From the NCBI GenBank assembly GCA_949358305.1, contig OX442319.1:5518001-5582000 (forward strand): DNA of 64,000 bases, in the 5' to 3' direction. Position 1 is the first letter of the stretch, and every line of letters begins with the position of its first letter. The notes beneath the pieces are model-generated. The model saw only the letters and a program-made list of their open reading frames with translations. It was not told where the DNA came from and searched no databases. Shown piece after piece: positions 21,473 to 30,982 of the stretch. The stretch is from Strigamia acuminata (taxonomy: Eukaryota; Arthropoda; Chilopoda; Geophilomorpha; Linotaeniidae). Position numbers and translations under genes: made by a program.

Positions 21473-23734
21473 CTAGGCAATGTAGACCAAGTTATTAAAA
21501 TCCTTCTCGTCTCGGCACAGATAATTCTTTTCGATCAACCATTCTACTTGCTCTTTGATCATTCGGGTCGTCGGCAAAAACATATTTTTCAAAATTCCAA
21601 TCAATTCGATCTGTAGTTGCGAATTTGGGACGGACTTCCTCGCTTTCGCAACACGAACAATCGCTTCTTGTAAACGATATTCCCTGAGTTTGACGATGGC
21701 TTCGTTGTCCCCTTGTTTATGCTTCTCTGTCGACAGCTGCAATCTTCCGATAAGGTTGATCTTGCCTCGTTTCTGAACTTTACCGTTCCTAATCACTGCA
21801 AAATCGTCGTTTATCCAATACTCCGTCCCATTCGTGAACTCTAACGGCGATTTAACTTCCGGATGACACTTCACAATGTTTCGCTTTGCCATTGGCATCG
21901 ACACCACCGACCAGACCGTTTTCCTGAGTTCGGAATCAGGCAACTCGGTCGCCAACTGTAAATTCTCGAAGGAAATGCGTTCGTTCGGGCGCTCGTTCCA
22001 CGCGAACAGCACGGCCATTTGGAATGTCGTCACGTCCAGATCGAACTTTCCCACAGCATTTAAAAACGTGATGGTTCCATTCGACATTTGATGATGCCAA
22101 ATAAGTTTGCGTCCGCTGTGTTGTTTATGGTAAAAACTTTCCATCTCGCAAACGTAATCTTCCAACTCGACGGGGATCGAAACGGGAATCTTGTCGTTAC
22201 TTCGCGACCACGCGGCAGAATTGAGAATTTTTACATTAATCGAATCTCTAACACCACCATGTCGGTCTTGGAAAGCTTGATTCAAGTCTCGGCTAACCGT
22301 AAGGTCTTGAAACATCTTCGACACTCTGTTTACATATTCGGCCGGCATTCCCACATCTCTCAACCACCCGACCATATTCTCCTCCATGTCGTTGTCCGCC
22401 GAAGTCTCCAAAATCAAACGTCGTGTCAGATGCGACTTGAAGAAAATCATGAACACATCTTTGTTGTGCACATACTTCAACAATATCAGCACTCCTTTTA
22501 ACTTGCTTTCGACGATCTCCGAAGCTAGTTTCTTACTCACATTCGTCTTCCTCAACAACATGTCGCAGAAATTGGCCAACAACTCGGGACATTTCGATTC
22601 CGGTTGAGTTTTCGTCCTCGACGCAAGTTCCAACTTAAAAATCGCCGTGTCGTTGACAATTTTCTTAAACGCTTTATCTCTCGCCGAAAGAAATCTCGGA
22701 TCATTCTCAAAAGCTTTCTCGACTAATTCGCTAGACCGATTGAAGAGATCTAGTAGTTGTTGCACGTATTTCTCGGAATCCTGAACGATCGTTTCGGCCG
22801 CCGCAATCATGTCCGCCAAACCAGCTTTGACGATGCATTCTTCCAATTCGACGAGCATCGGTGGGATACATTCGGGCACGAGATTCAACAGATGAAACAT
22901 CCGTAGAAGATTGTCAATATCGTTGCGCTTGATCATCGCCCCACACTCCGCTAAAACGACTTCCTTAAACGGAAACACCAAAACATCGCCGCAGATTTTA
23001 GTCAATTCTTGACGCGAACACGCTTCCAAATATTTCTCCGCCCGCTTATTCTCTTCGCCGAGTCGTAGATCGGCGTATTTCATGTAATTCTCGACTCCGT
23101 TGACCCTTAGATACTCCTGCGCATTCGTCCCATAAAACGCCCGAGTGTCTTCGAAGTACGCTTTCTCAAAAAACTCCCGATAAAGGGATAAATTGTCGTC
23201 GGGAGAAGTGCACAAAGTCACGTAAGACTCGCGGATTCCTACTATTAGCTGCGGATCACACGTCTGGCCGTTTCTCTCCGCTTCGATTAACTTCATAACG
23301 CTTTTGTGGATGTGTTCCTTCTTGTCCGAAAAAATACTTTCATTCCAACTCTGCAGCATGAGATTACGAACTTTGAAGCTGACACTATCGTCGAGTGCTT
23401 TCGATTCCAATCTTACAAACGGTTCGGGATATTTGTGGCAAAGGTCGAAAAATAATTTCCATTCGTCGGTGTAAGCTTTTATGAAGACGTCCGGTTCGCA
23501 TTCCTTCGGTAATTTTGCTAGCAAGCGCTTGATGTTCGATAAAATTTGTTTTTGTATCGCGAGGTAGATCTCTTCTTTTTTAGTTTCGTCCCATATTGTG
23601 AGAGTGTGCACGGCGGTAAATAGATCGTTCCATTCGTTAACAGTAACTGGTTCTCGTTGCAAAAGCTTTAAACTTATTCGGCGAGTGAATTCGAAATCCT
23701 TTTTAATTTGGGCTGGAGTTTGCTGGGCCGGCAT
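21473..23734 (-). CDS. CUL5: Cullin-5, intronless full-length copy
   Basis: One uninterrupted frame of 753 aa that aligns with animal CUL5 from end to end (family length about 780). It includes the CUL5-typical WNESIFS region near residue 130, QPESKCPELLANFCDMLLRK near 390, the cullin homology stretch with SGRKLIWHHQMSNG, and the C-terminal winged helix ending NLVYIA. The neddylation lysine is K697 in RVAKARK. CUL5 is the scaffold of the Elongin B/C-SOCS-box-RBX2 ubiquitin ligase. All other large genes here have many introns, so an intronless copy suggests a retrogene; no poly(A) tail or TSD remains. The ORF is undamaged, and a TATA-like box lies upstream, so it is likely expressed. An AATAAA (complement near 21428) follows the stop. 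Convergent with ATP13A1. Confidence 0.93.
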   Translation of the reverse strand: MPAQQTPAQIKKDFEFTRRISLKLLQREPVTVNEWNDLFTAVHTLTIWDETKKEEIYLAIQKQILSNIKRLLAKLPKECEPDVFIKAYTDEWKLFFDLCHKYPEPFVRLESKALDDSVSFKVRNLMLQSWNESIFSDKKEHIHKSVMKLIEAERNGQTCDPQLIVGIRESYVTLCTSPDDNLSLYREFFEKAYFEDTRAFYGTNAQEYLRVNGVENYMKYADLRLGEENKRAEKYLEACSRQELTKICGDVLVFPFKEVVLAECGAMIKRNDIDNLLRMFHLLNLVPECIPPMLVELEECIVKAGLADMIAAAETIVQDSEKYVQQLLDLFNRSSELVEKAFENDPRFLSARDKAFKKIVNDTAIFKLELASRTKTQPESKCPELLANFCDMLLRKTNVSKKLASEIVESKLKGVLILLKYVHNKDVFMIFFKSHLTRRLILETSADNDMEENMVGWLRDVGMPAEYVNRVSKMFQDLTVSRDLNQAFQDRHGGVRDSINVKILNSAAWSRSNDKIPVSIPVELEDYVCEMESFYHKQHSGRKLIWHHQMSNGTITFLNAVGKFDLDVTTFQMAVLFAWNERPNERISFENLQLATELPDSELRKTVWSVVSMPMAKRNIVKCHPEVKSPLEFTNGTEYWINDDFAVIRNGKVQKRGKINLIGRLQLSTEKHKQGDNEAIVKLREYRLQEAIVRVAKARKSVPNSQLQIELIGILKNMFLPTTRMIKEQVEWLIEKNYLCRDEKDFNNLVYIA

Positions 23735-23793
23735 TGTAGTTCACGATTGGAAGCTGCAAGGATGATTGATGATTGTAACGCCGAAATCTGCAG

Positions 23794-23801
23794 CTTATAT
23801 A
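23794..23801 (-). promoter_or_regulatory. TATA box candidate of CUL5
   Basis: TATATAAG on the minus strand, 60-67 bases upstream of the CUL5 ATG, a spacing that would leave a 5'UTR of about 30 bases. Confidence 0.5.
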
Positions 23802-23924
23802 CCGGAAATGTAATTCATACGGAAGTCGGACATTAGTTAGAAATGTGAACGTTCACTAAACGTGAATGTTTGCTTCTCTGAAATGTGCACGGTGTTTGGA
23901 TTTTATTTTTGTTTTAGCTTAATG

Positions 23925-24062
23925 AATTTTTATCTATATGCGTAGATAAGGTGTGCCAATATTTTTTGGGTTTTTCGAAACTAAAAGTAGCGTAAAATCT
24001 CAAATTATTTTATTATCCCAAACAAAAGTTGACTTTTTTGTTTTTCTTTTCGTTCCTTTAAA
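23925..24062 (+). pseudogene. Copy of ATP13A1 last exon
   Basis: Matches ATP13A1 exon 22 from the codons for LSICVDKVCQYFLGFSKLKVA onward and continues into its 3' flank (CCCAAACAAAAGTTGAC). One base change turns the TGA stop into TAA. The upstream half of the exon is missing. It is not attached to any other ATP13A1 exon and cannot be functional alone. Confidence 0.85.
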
Positions 24063-24160
24063 TTCGAATATACATCTAGTTCATCTAACCACAGCATTGA
24101 GTCTTGTTTTTATTTTGTTCTCCGCTAATTCCGCATCGAGTCTTGTTGATTTTATTTCTT

Positions 24161-24445
24161 AGACACGAAGCACAGATTGGTAAAGTCCAGGACTTGTACA
24201 ACGATTGTCTGATGGCGTTTAGAAATGAACTTGGTATTTATCTCGTCGGGGACGAAACTTGTTTTCGTCCGAAGTGGAATTATCGCAACTGCTTAAATCT
24301 GATTTGTAAGCACGCGTTTTTGATAGCTGCTCGTGTTTTGGCAAGATTTTCATCGAAAAACTGCATTTTATTGCCTAATTTTTTTGTGGGTTCTCGTTTA
24401 TGTCATAATAATGTGTGTCAAGTGAATGAAACTTTAAAAAAGTAA
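24161..24445 (+). other. Repeated unrecognised ORF segment, copy 1
   Basis: An open frame follows TTTCTTAG and begins with residues RHEAQIGKVQDLYND; later it reads NELGIYLVGDET and NYRNCLNLI. A near-identical copy is at 31371-31620 and diverged relatives are at 26469-26651 (-), 30542-30736 (-) and 33360-33560 (+, with stops). The preceding 24075-24160 is a fragment related to the coiled-coil ORFs. I do not recognise the protein. Changes between the diverged copies keep the frame over ~55 residues, so this was once coding. Confidence 0.5.
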
Positions 24446-25078
24446 TAAAAACACCGTTAAAAAAGAATTCGCCCGTCTTATGTTTGTTTAGAATTTCATG
24501 TTTTTATCAAAGCGCAACGTTAAATCTCATTCCAATAAGCAACCCCTTGTGACTTAACTGCAGCGCAACGGGCATAATGTCGATGCGTGTAGGCCTATTA
24601 ATGAGAAAGAATTAGCCTGATTTTTCCTGCACTTGCCGGAATCGAATTCTAATGCCTAGCCTTAAATTTAATCAGGACAATTTTGTTTTAATTCTCTACT
24701 CAAACTCTACTCAAACTAAATTTCCCACTTCAAATTAATTGGATGTCTGCAGATGAATTTCTAAAAATACTAACCAATGGTTTCTACTACTGTTAACCGT
24801 CACACGTCGTTAAATCAAATCGCACTGTTCTTCTTTCCTCATTGCAATCTGATTCCATAAATTCAACTTTTAGAATCGGAAATTTTGGTCTGAAATTAAT
24901 TTGTATCCATTGACTGAGCTGCCACCGTCGATCAAGAAACTTCAAAATGACTCGATCAATATTTTCTTCTTCTTTAAGGTCAATTCTCTGGAAATAACAC
25001 AGATATTTCCAGAAAATTTCTCTGGAATTAGCGCTTGACTAAAAAATTACACACATTTTAGACATTTTAGGCTTTTTA
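24446..25078. other. Low-copy repeat spacer, no gene seen
   Basis: The first part (AATTCGCCCGTCTTA... to about 24600) is repeated at 31676-31800. The last part, about 24865-25040 (GGTCTGAAATTAATTTGTATC region), is repeated at 28250-28415. No supported coding region. Confidence 0.6.
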
Positions 25079-25590
25079 GGAATTAAAACCGACCAAAAAT
25101 ACTGCTGTGCGGATAACCGATCGTTCGTATAACTGATGATCCGATAATCGAGGCTCTACCGTATGTATAATTTTAAATTTTTTTAAATTTTTTTTTTTTA
25201 ATTTTGAGGAATTATATTACGAGTTCTGATAACTGATTTGCTTCTGTTTATGTGCGTGGATAAAGTGTGCCAATGTTTTTTGGATTTTTCGAAACTAAAA
25301 GTCTCTAATTATTTTTCGATGTATTTTTTTATTTTTTATTATTCCAAACAAAATTTGACTTTTTTGTTTTTATTTTCGTTTCTTTCTTTAAATTCGAATA
25401 TTTATTATTATTTTTTCTACTTTTTTCAATGATATAAATTTCTTATAAAAGCACGAGAATTTTTTTCATAATAATTTATGCAAAGTAAATGAAGTTTAAA
25501 AAAAAAATTATTGAAAACACTAAAAAAAATTATTTGACGTTTTATTCTGTATTCTAAGACACTTTTTATCAGGAATAATCGTATTAATAA
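25079..25590 (+). pseudogene. Copy of ATP13A1 intron 21 end, last exon and 3' flank
   Basis: Colinear with 20165-20690: the MITE right end (ATAATCGAGGCTCTACCG), the exon 22 acceptor and coding part, and the 3' flank down to TTTTATCAGGAAT. Frame damage includes loss of residues near the end. It is a DNA-level, not RNA-level, copy because intron sequence is kept. Confidence 0.85.
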
Positions 25591-25626
25591 GGTTATTTAC
25601 TCTAGACTATCGTCGTAAAGTCCGCA

Positions 25627-26196
25627 TTAACCCCCGTGGGTAGAAGTACACTTTACGGGCGACCCGACCCAACCTAACCTAAGAAGAAAAGAAAAGATAA
25701 GAAAACAAAAGAAGAGAATGGAAAATAAAATAGAAGAAAAGAAGAGATAAGAAAATTTGGGTCGGGTCGGTCGTAAAGTGTACTTCTGCCTCTCAGCCAA
25801 ATTCGCATCGGGATTCGTTCCCGAAAATCGCAAATCGATTTCATCTATCATCGCTTGGAGTTTATCTAACCGCGCGTGGCGTTCTTTTAACCTCTCGTCA
25901 AGTTCACCTCTCATCGCGAATAGTTTAACCAATGTTGCATTGAATGTTCGGCCTATTCTGATCTTCTTTAATTCCGGAATGAGTCTTGTGATTTTCATTT
26001 TGTTCTCCGCTACTTTCGCATCGAGACTTGTTACTTCTATTTTGACCTTAACGAATTCCGCTTGGCACTTGGCTTTCAGGACTACTAAATCGGCGTATTT
26101 TTTATCTAATTTGTCACCGTCTTTGCTCCACGTGTCGCAGTCGTCTGCGTCGCTACGAATTTCATCGTTGTTCACCGGTGTTTCGTTAGAATTCAT
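25627..26196 (-). CDS. Coiled-coil ORF a of a local three-member family
   Basis: 189 aa from the ATG shared by all three members (MNSNETPVNNDEIRSDADD). Then an Ala/Leu/Lys/Glu-rich region of about 110 residues with heptad-like spacing (LDAKVAENKMKITRLIPEL, LDERLKERHARLDKLQAM), and a low-complexity C-terminus encoded by the foldback at 25640-25800. No known domain recognised. Its promoter-like module at 26280-26327 is conserved in the other members. Members b (27399-27875) and c (29573-30145) differ strongly in the middle. A real gene is plausible; a repeat-borne ORF is the alternative. Confidence 0.5.
   Translation of the reverse strand: MNSNETPVNNDEIRSDADDCDTWSKDGDKLDKKYADLVVLKAKCQAEFVKVKIEVTSLDAKVAENKMKITRLIPELKKIRIGRTFNATLVKLFAMRGELDERLKERHARLDKLQAMIDEIDLRFSGTNPDANLAERQKYTLRPTRPKFSYLFFSSILFSILFFCFLIFSFLLRLGWVGSPVKCTSTHGG
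25640..25800. repeat. Foldback element in coiled-coil ORF a
   Basis: Arms of ~32 bp (AGAAGTACACTTTACGGGCG and its inverted counterpart near 25768-25795) enclose ~80 bp of purine-rich AAGAAAAGA sequence. It supplies the last ~60 codons of ORF a. A similar element is at 29612-29800 in ORF c; ORF b lacks it. Confidence 0.7.
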
Positions 26197-26279
26197 TTTT
26201 TGGAATTTGGTAATAATGGGCACGAAACAATCAGGCGGTTTGCAGAATAACGAGTGTTTTATTTCGACGCAATCAAAGG

Positions 26280-26327
26280 TTTAAATACCTCCAACAAGAT
26301 TATACACTTAAGCTTAGCTGTAATTGG
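26280..26327 (-). promoter_or_regulatory. CCAAT/TATA-like promoter of ORF a
   Basis: On the minus strand CCAAT (26323-26327) is followed ~35 bases later by TATTTAAA (26280-26287), 84 bases before the ATG. The same order and spacing recur before ORFs b and c although intervening bases differ. Confidence 0.5.
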
Positions 26328-26654
26328 CTGAACCGTTAATCCGTCGATTTCGCGTGATCGCGAACATCGCACCGACGCGATGCTATGTCGCCCTGGTGGT
26401 ATTAACTGACCGTAATATCCCAACAATCTCTTGTCATCTTGTCAAAATACCGTTTTCTTTATTTTTATTTAATAATGTAACATCACGGTATTGTTTTTTC
26501 TTTTCTTTTTTGCCATAGCAACGAGTGTCAACAATAACAATAAAATAAAATTTGGAACGATCGAATGTGGCGGTCTGCATTTCTTTCTAATAAGCAAGAT
26601 GCAGTTTGTGCATGTAAAACTTGCCCAAACATGAGCAGCAATCAAAAGCAACTT
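26328..26654. other. Shared spacer module of the repeat block
   Basis: Contains GATCGCGAACATCGCACCGA and CTCGTTGCTATGGC-type (minus) sequences that also occur at 28040-28250 and 30290-30530. 26469-26651 holds a minus-strand fragment of the unrecognised ORF family (LLIAAHVWASFTCTNCILL). Confidence 0.6.
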
Positions 26655-26760
26655 TTTGCAGTTTGTGACTTGTTCCGGACGAAATGTGCGCGGAGGAGCG
26701 AGGATTTTAACGCTGGAGAGAAGAGAATCGGGAATGTTGTTGTCCGACGAGCCGGTTTCG
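26655..26760 (+). pseudogene. Fragment of ATP13A1 exon 12
   Basis: Reads GCAGTTTGTGACTTGTTCCG and then GGAGCGAGGATTTTAACGCT, matching 15289-15385 with an internal deletion of ~35 bases. The intron acceptor CAG is included. Confidence 0.8.
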
Positions 26761-26920
26761 GTTCTAGAAATATTTTCTAAAAATGGCGTGCAAGAAGACT
26801 CCGTAAAAATGTGAATTCTTCGTAGCGCGTCAGTAGGGCGCCCGACAAACCGTCATTGTTCGTTATCCCTGGTTCTATGTAGTCGTCTTCTTCAATTAAC
26901 CCGTTTTAGACACGAAGTAC

Positions 26921-27300
26921 AGATTTTCAAGTCTTAGAATATCGATTTTCGCTTTTAAAATTTGATTTCAATACTAAAACATCGATTTATAACTTAAAAT
27001 ATAGATTTTGTTTTAAAATATCGATTTTTGATTAATATATACCTTTCTTTAAATTCGAATATATTTTTTATTATTATTATTTTTTCTACTTTTTTCAATG
27101 ATGTAAATTTCTTATAAAAGCACGAGAATTTTTTTCATAATAATTTATGCAAAGTAAATGACGTTTAAAAAAAAATTTATTGAAAACACTAAAAAAAAAT
27201 TATTTGACGTTTTATTCTGTATTCTAAGACACTTTTTATCAGCAATAATCGTATTAATAATAGTTATTTACTTTAGACTATCGTCGTTAAAGTCCGCATT
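26921..27300 (+). pseudogene. Fragments of ATP13A1 intron 19 and 3' flank
   Basis: About 26925-27030 matches 18890-19000 (intron 19, before its 21-bp array). About 27045-27300 matches the ATP13A1 3' flank at 20490-20690. The two source segments are 1.5 kb apart in the gene but joined here. Confidence 0.75.
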
Positions 27301-27398
27301 AACTTCCGTGTTAATATAACATTCAAATGCGCATTGATTTCACATAAATCCGTATCGTCTGCATTTAAGTTCGCAGAATTCTCATCCAAATTCGCATT

Positions 27399-27875
27399 CT
27401 AAATCGATTCTCTTTTCGCTCGGAATTCATGATAATTCGCCCGGAGTTGATAAAAAACCGCCTGGAGTTCACTTAACTTCGCGTGGAGTCCACCTGCCAT
27501 CGCGTGGAGGTCACGAAACATCTCGCAGAGTTCAAGTTCACCTAACATCTCGTGGAGTTCGCGTAAAATCTCGTGGAGTTCACCTATCAACTCGTGGAGT
27601 TCCGGTTCACCTAACATCTTGTGGAGTTCCGGTTCACCTAACATCTTGTGGAGTTCTAATTTACGTAACTTCGCTTTGAATTCAACCAAAGTCGCATTGT
27701 ATCTTGTTAATTTTATTTGGATCTCCGACGATTTTGCGTCTAACTTCGCCAGTTCTGCATATCCTAAACCGTGGAATTGTGCATCTAATTTGTCACCGAC
27801 TTTGCTCCACGTGTCGCAGTCGTCTGCGTCGCAACGAATGTCATCGTTGTTCACCGGTGTTTCGTTAGAATTCAT
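27399..27875 (-). CDS. Coiled-coil ORF b of the local family
   Basis: 158 aa from the conserved ATG. The first ~30 residues (MNSNETPVNNDDIRCDADD and DTWSKVGDKLD) are nearly identical to ORF a. The rest is different: a run of ~9-residue repeats based on ELHKMLGEP/ELHEMLGEL, predicted helical. So the N-terminus and upstream module are conserved while the body has been replaced or expanded. No known function. Confidence 0.45.
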   Translation of the reverse strand: MNSNETPVNNDDIRCDADDCDTWSKVGDKLDAQFHGLGYAELAKLDAKSSEIQIKLTRYNATLVEFKAKLRKLELHKMLGEPELHKMLGEPELHELIGELHEILRELHEMLGELELCEMFRDLHAMAGGLHAKLSELQAVFYQLRANYHEFRAKRESI

Positions 27876-27975
27876 TTGTTTGAATTTGGTAATAATGGGC
27901 ACGAAACAATCAGGCGGTTTGCAGAATCTTGGACGAGGCAGAATAACGAGTGTTTTATTTCGACGCAATCAAAGG

Positions 27976-28020
27976 TTTATATACCTCCAACTGGATTATA
28001 CACTTAGCTCTAATTGGCTG
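27976..28020 (-). promoter_or_regulatory. CCAAT/TATA promoter of ORF b
   Basis: Minus-strand CCAAT near 28011-28015 and TATATAAA at 27976-27983, about 100 bases before the ATG, in the same arrangement as for ORF a. Confidence 0.5.
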
Positions 28021-28430
28021 AACCGTTAATCCGTCGATTACGCGCGATTGCGAACATCGCACCGACGCGATGCTACGTCGCCCTGGTGGCATTAACTGAT
28101 CGTAATAACTCAACAATCTTGTCATCTTGTCACGTTGGAAATCGGAATGTTCGATATTTACTTGTAATCGATGAAGAAAATACTTTCTTTATTGTTATGT
28201 AATAATTAATGTAACATCACGGTATTGTTTTTCTTTTCTTTTTTTGCCAATCGGAAATTTTGGTCTGAAATTAAATCGTATCCATTGACTGAGCTGCCAC
28301 CGTCGATCAAGAAACCCCAAAACGACTCGATCGCCATTTTCTTCTTCTTTAAGGTCAATTTCCTGGGAACAACACAGATATTTCCAGAAAATTTCTCTGG
28401 AATTAGCGCTTACCTAAAAAATTCTACAAC

Positions 28431-28835
28431 ATAATCGAGGCTCTACCGTATGTATCATTTTAAATTTTTTTAAATTTTTTTCTTTTTAGTTTGAGGAATT
28501 ACGTTACGAGTTTTGATAACTGATTTGCTTCTATCTACATGCGTGGATAAAGTGTGCCAATTTTTTTTGGGGGTTTTCGAAACTAAAAGTAGCGAAATAG
28601 TGAAATCCCGGTGAACTGAAATCTCTAATTATTTTTCGATGTATTTTTTTTTTTATTGTTTCAAACAAAAGTTGACTTTTTTGTTTTTCTTTTCGTTTCT
28701 TTCTTTAAATTCGAATATTTTTTTATTATTATTATTTCTATTTTTTTCAACGATGTAAATTTCTTATAAAAGCACGAGAATTTTTTTCATAATAATTTTT
28801 TTAATGAAGTTTAAAAAAAAAAATTAATAAAAACA
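28431..28835 (+). pseudogene. Third copy of ATP13A1 last exon and 3' flank
   Basis: Begins inside the right end of the pogo-like MITE (ATAATCGAGGCTCTACCG). It contains the exon 22 coding part with base changes (LITDLLLSTCVDKVCQ-like reading) and the 3' flank. Frame is disturbed after this. Confidence 0.8.
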
Positions 28836-28848
28836 CTGTTAGGAGGTG

Positions 28849-29257
28849 TTAGGAGGTCTTCTACAAGAAGCAGCACCAGGAGCCAAGGAGGAAACTTATT
28901 TGGCAGCATCAGTTGTCGACTGGGACAATTTCGTTCGCCAATTCGGTGGGCAAGTTCGATCTGGAGGTGACGAGTTTTCAACTGACGGTGCTATTCGCTT
29001 GGAACGAGCCTCCGCACGATCTGATTTCGTTCGGGGAACTTGGGTTGGCCACCGAGTTGTGCGAGGCGGTGTTGAGGAAAACAATGTGGTCGTTGGTTGC
29101 GGTGGGTGTTGTGGTTTGTCGTTCGAAAGTTAAGTCGGCGTCGGAGTTGGAAAACGACACATGGTTTTGGATCAACGACGAGTTTGGTTTGGTTGGGAAT
29201 GGAAAAGTTGAGAAACGAGGAAAGATCAATTTGACGATTGCAACTGTCAATTTGTAG
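28849..29257 (+). pseudogene. CUL5 C-terminal fragment
   Basis: An open frame of ~135 codons starting at VFYKKQHQEPRRKLIW aligns with residues ~545-680 of the CUL5 copy at 21473-23734: STGTISFANSVGKFDLE, VLFAWNEPP, LATEL, KRGKINL. It then diverges and stops. Only roughly 60% of residues match, so it is older than, or not derived from, the intact copy. There is no start codon or N-terminus. It lies directly after an ATP13A1 3'-flank copy. Confidence 0.85.
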
Positions 29258-29572
29258 ATCGAATTGAATTGAATTGAATTCCTTAATTTTTATTATTATT
29301 ATTTTTTTTTTCACTTACCGTATTATTTTTTTTATTATTTAATTTAATATACGCTAAAACCTATTGACGCTGGCAACAATAGACGCTGGCAACATCAGAA
29401 GCTGGCAAAACATTATTGAAAATAATAATAAATATAATAATAAACTAACGCTAAAACACGCGAAGCTGGCGAATTTCGACGCTGGCAAAGCCCCGACCCA
29501 AAAAATTATTTGACGTTTTATTCTGTATTCTAAGACACTTTTTATGAGGAAAAATCGTATTAATAAGCTTAT
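29258..29572. repeat. GACGCTGGCAA short tandem repeats
   Basis: Several spaced copies of GACGCTGGCAA/GAAGCTGGC within 29355-29490, then at 29500-29590 another scrap of ATP13A1 3' flank (ATTTGACGTTTTATTCTGTA). No gene. Confidence 0.6.
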
Positions 29573-30145
29573 TTACTCTAGATTATCGTCGTTAAAGTCC
29601 GCATTGACTTCCCGTGGGTAGAAGAACACTTCACGGGCGACCCGACCCAACCAAACCCAACCTAAGAAGAAAAGAAAAGATAAGAAAACAAAAGAAGAGA
29701 ATGAAAAATAAAATAAAATAAAAGAGAAGAAAAGAGAAGAAAAGAAGCGAAAAGAAAATTCGGGTAGGATCGCTCGTAAAGTGTTCTGTCTCTCAGCCAA
29801 ATTCGCATCGGGATTCGTTCCCGAAAATCCCAAATTGATTCTATCTAACCTCGCTTGGCGTTCACGTTGGTTCGCTTCAAGTTCACCTGTCGCCACGAGG
29901 AGTCCAACCAATCTTGAATTGAGTTTTCGGCTTATTCTGTCCTCCTTTAATTCCTGAATGAGTCTTGTGATTTCCATTTTTCTCTCCGCTACTTTCGCAT
30001 CGAGACTTGTTACTTCTATTTTGAGCTTAACGAATTCCGCTTGGCACTCGGCTTTCAGGACTACTAAATCGGGGTCGTCTGCGTCGCTACGAATTTCATC
30101 GTTGCTTGCTTCGTGATTACGTACGGGTGTTTGGTTCGAATTCAT
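29573..30145 (-). CDS. Coiled-coil ORF c of the local family
   Basis: 190 aa. N-terminus MNSNQTPVRNHEASNDEIRS is related to ORFs a and b but lacks the DTWSKDGDKLD segment. The helical middle (LVVLKAECQAEFVKLKIEV, LDAKVAERKMEITRLIQEL) is ~75% identical to ORF a. The C-terminus is low-complexity, from a foldback at 29612-29800, and ends in NADFNDDNLE. Function unknown. Confidence 0.5.
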   Translation of the reverse strand: MNSNQTPVRNHEASNDEIRSDADDPDLVVLKAECQAEFVKLKIEVTSLDAKVAERKMEITRLIQELKEDRISRKLNSRLVGLLVATGELEANQRERQARLDRINLGFSGTNPDANLAERQNTLRAILPEFSFRFFSSLFFSFILFYFSFSSFVFLSFLFFLGWVWLGRVAREVFFYPREVNADFNDDNLE

Positions 30146-30221
30146 TTGTTGGAAATAATTGGCACGAAACTATCAGGTGGTTTGCAGAATAACAAGTGTT
30201 TTAATACAACATAATCAAAGA

Positions 30222-30270
30222 TTTAAATAGCTACAACAAGATTATACACTTAACTCTAATTGGCTGAAAC
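30222..30270 (-). promoter_or_regulatory. CCAAT/TATA-like promoter of ORF c
   Basis: Minus-strand CCAAT near 30259-30263 and TATTTAAA at 30222-30229, ~80 bases before the ATG. Confidence 0.45.
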
Positions 30271-30541
30271 ATTAATCCGTCGATCAGATGTGATCGCGAA
30301 CATCGCACCGACGCGATACTACGTCGCCCTGGTGGTATTAACTGACCGTAACATCCCAACAATCTCGTCATCTTGTCAAAATACCGTTTTCTTTATTTTT
30401 ATTTAATAATGTAACATCACGGTATTGTTTTTTCTTTTCTTTTTTGCCATAGCAACGAGTGTCAACAATAACAATAAAATAAAATTTGGAACGATCGAAT
30501 GCGGCGTGTGTAAGTATTTGCTATAAAAATCGTGGTGGAGT

Positions 30542-30800
30542 TTAAATAAACAGCGGTCTGCATTTCTTTTTAAAAAGCAAGATGCAGTTTGTCCATGTAA
30601 AACTTGCACAAACATGAGCAGCAATCAAAAGCAACTCGTGTTCACGTATCAGATTTGAGCAGTTGCGATGGTCCCATTTCCAACGGAGAGATGTTTCGTC
30701 CCCGACGAAAGAAATGCCGAGTTCATTTTCCAACACCTTCAGACTATCGTCGTCATAGTTCTGGAGTTCACCAACTGCCCCTGCTTAGTGTCTAAAACGA
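30542..30800 (-). other. Repeated unrecognised ORF segment, inverted copy
   Basis: Minus-strand frame reading NELGISFVGDET, WDHRNCSNLIREHELLLIAA and NCILL. It aligns over ~60 residues with the plus-strand segments at 24161 and 31371, with many substitutions that keep the frame. It follows an acceptor-like TTTTAG. Confidence 0.5.
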
Positions 30801-30982
30801 TATATTTGGTGAAGACGACCAAATCGAGGCTGGATACCGAACAATAACATGGACGGGAGCCCTAACGATGGGCCGTGGCGACGAATTTGTTCGTTTTCGG
30901 AGTTTTGCTGCTGGTTTTCACAATTGGGCATTTTAAAAAGAAAACTGAAAAGACTTTTCGGATTTTTTTAAATGCCCAATTG

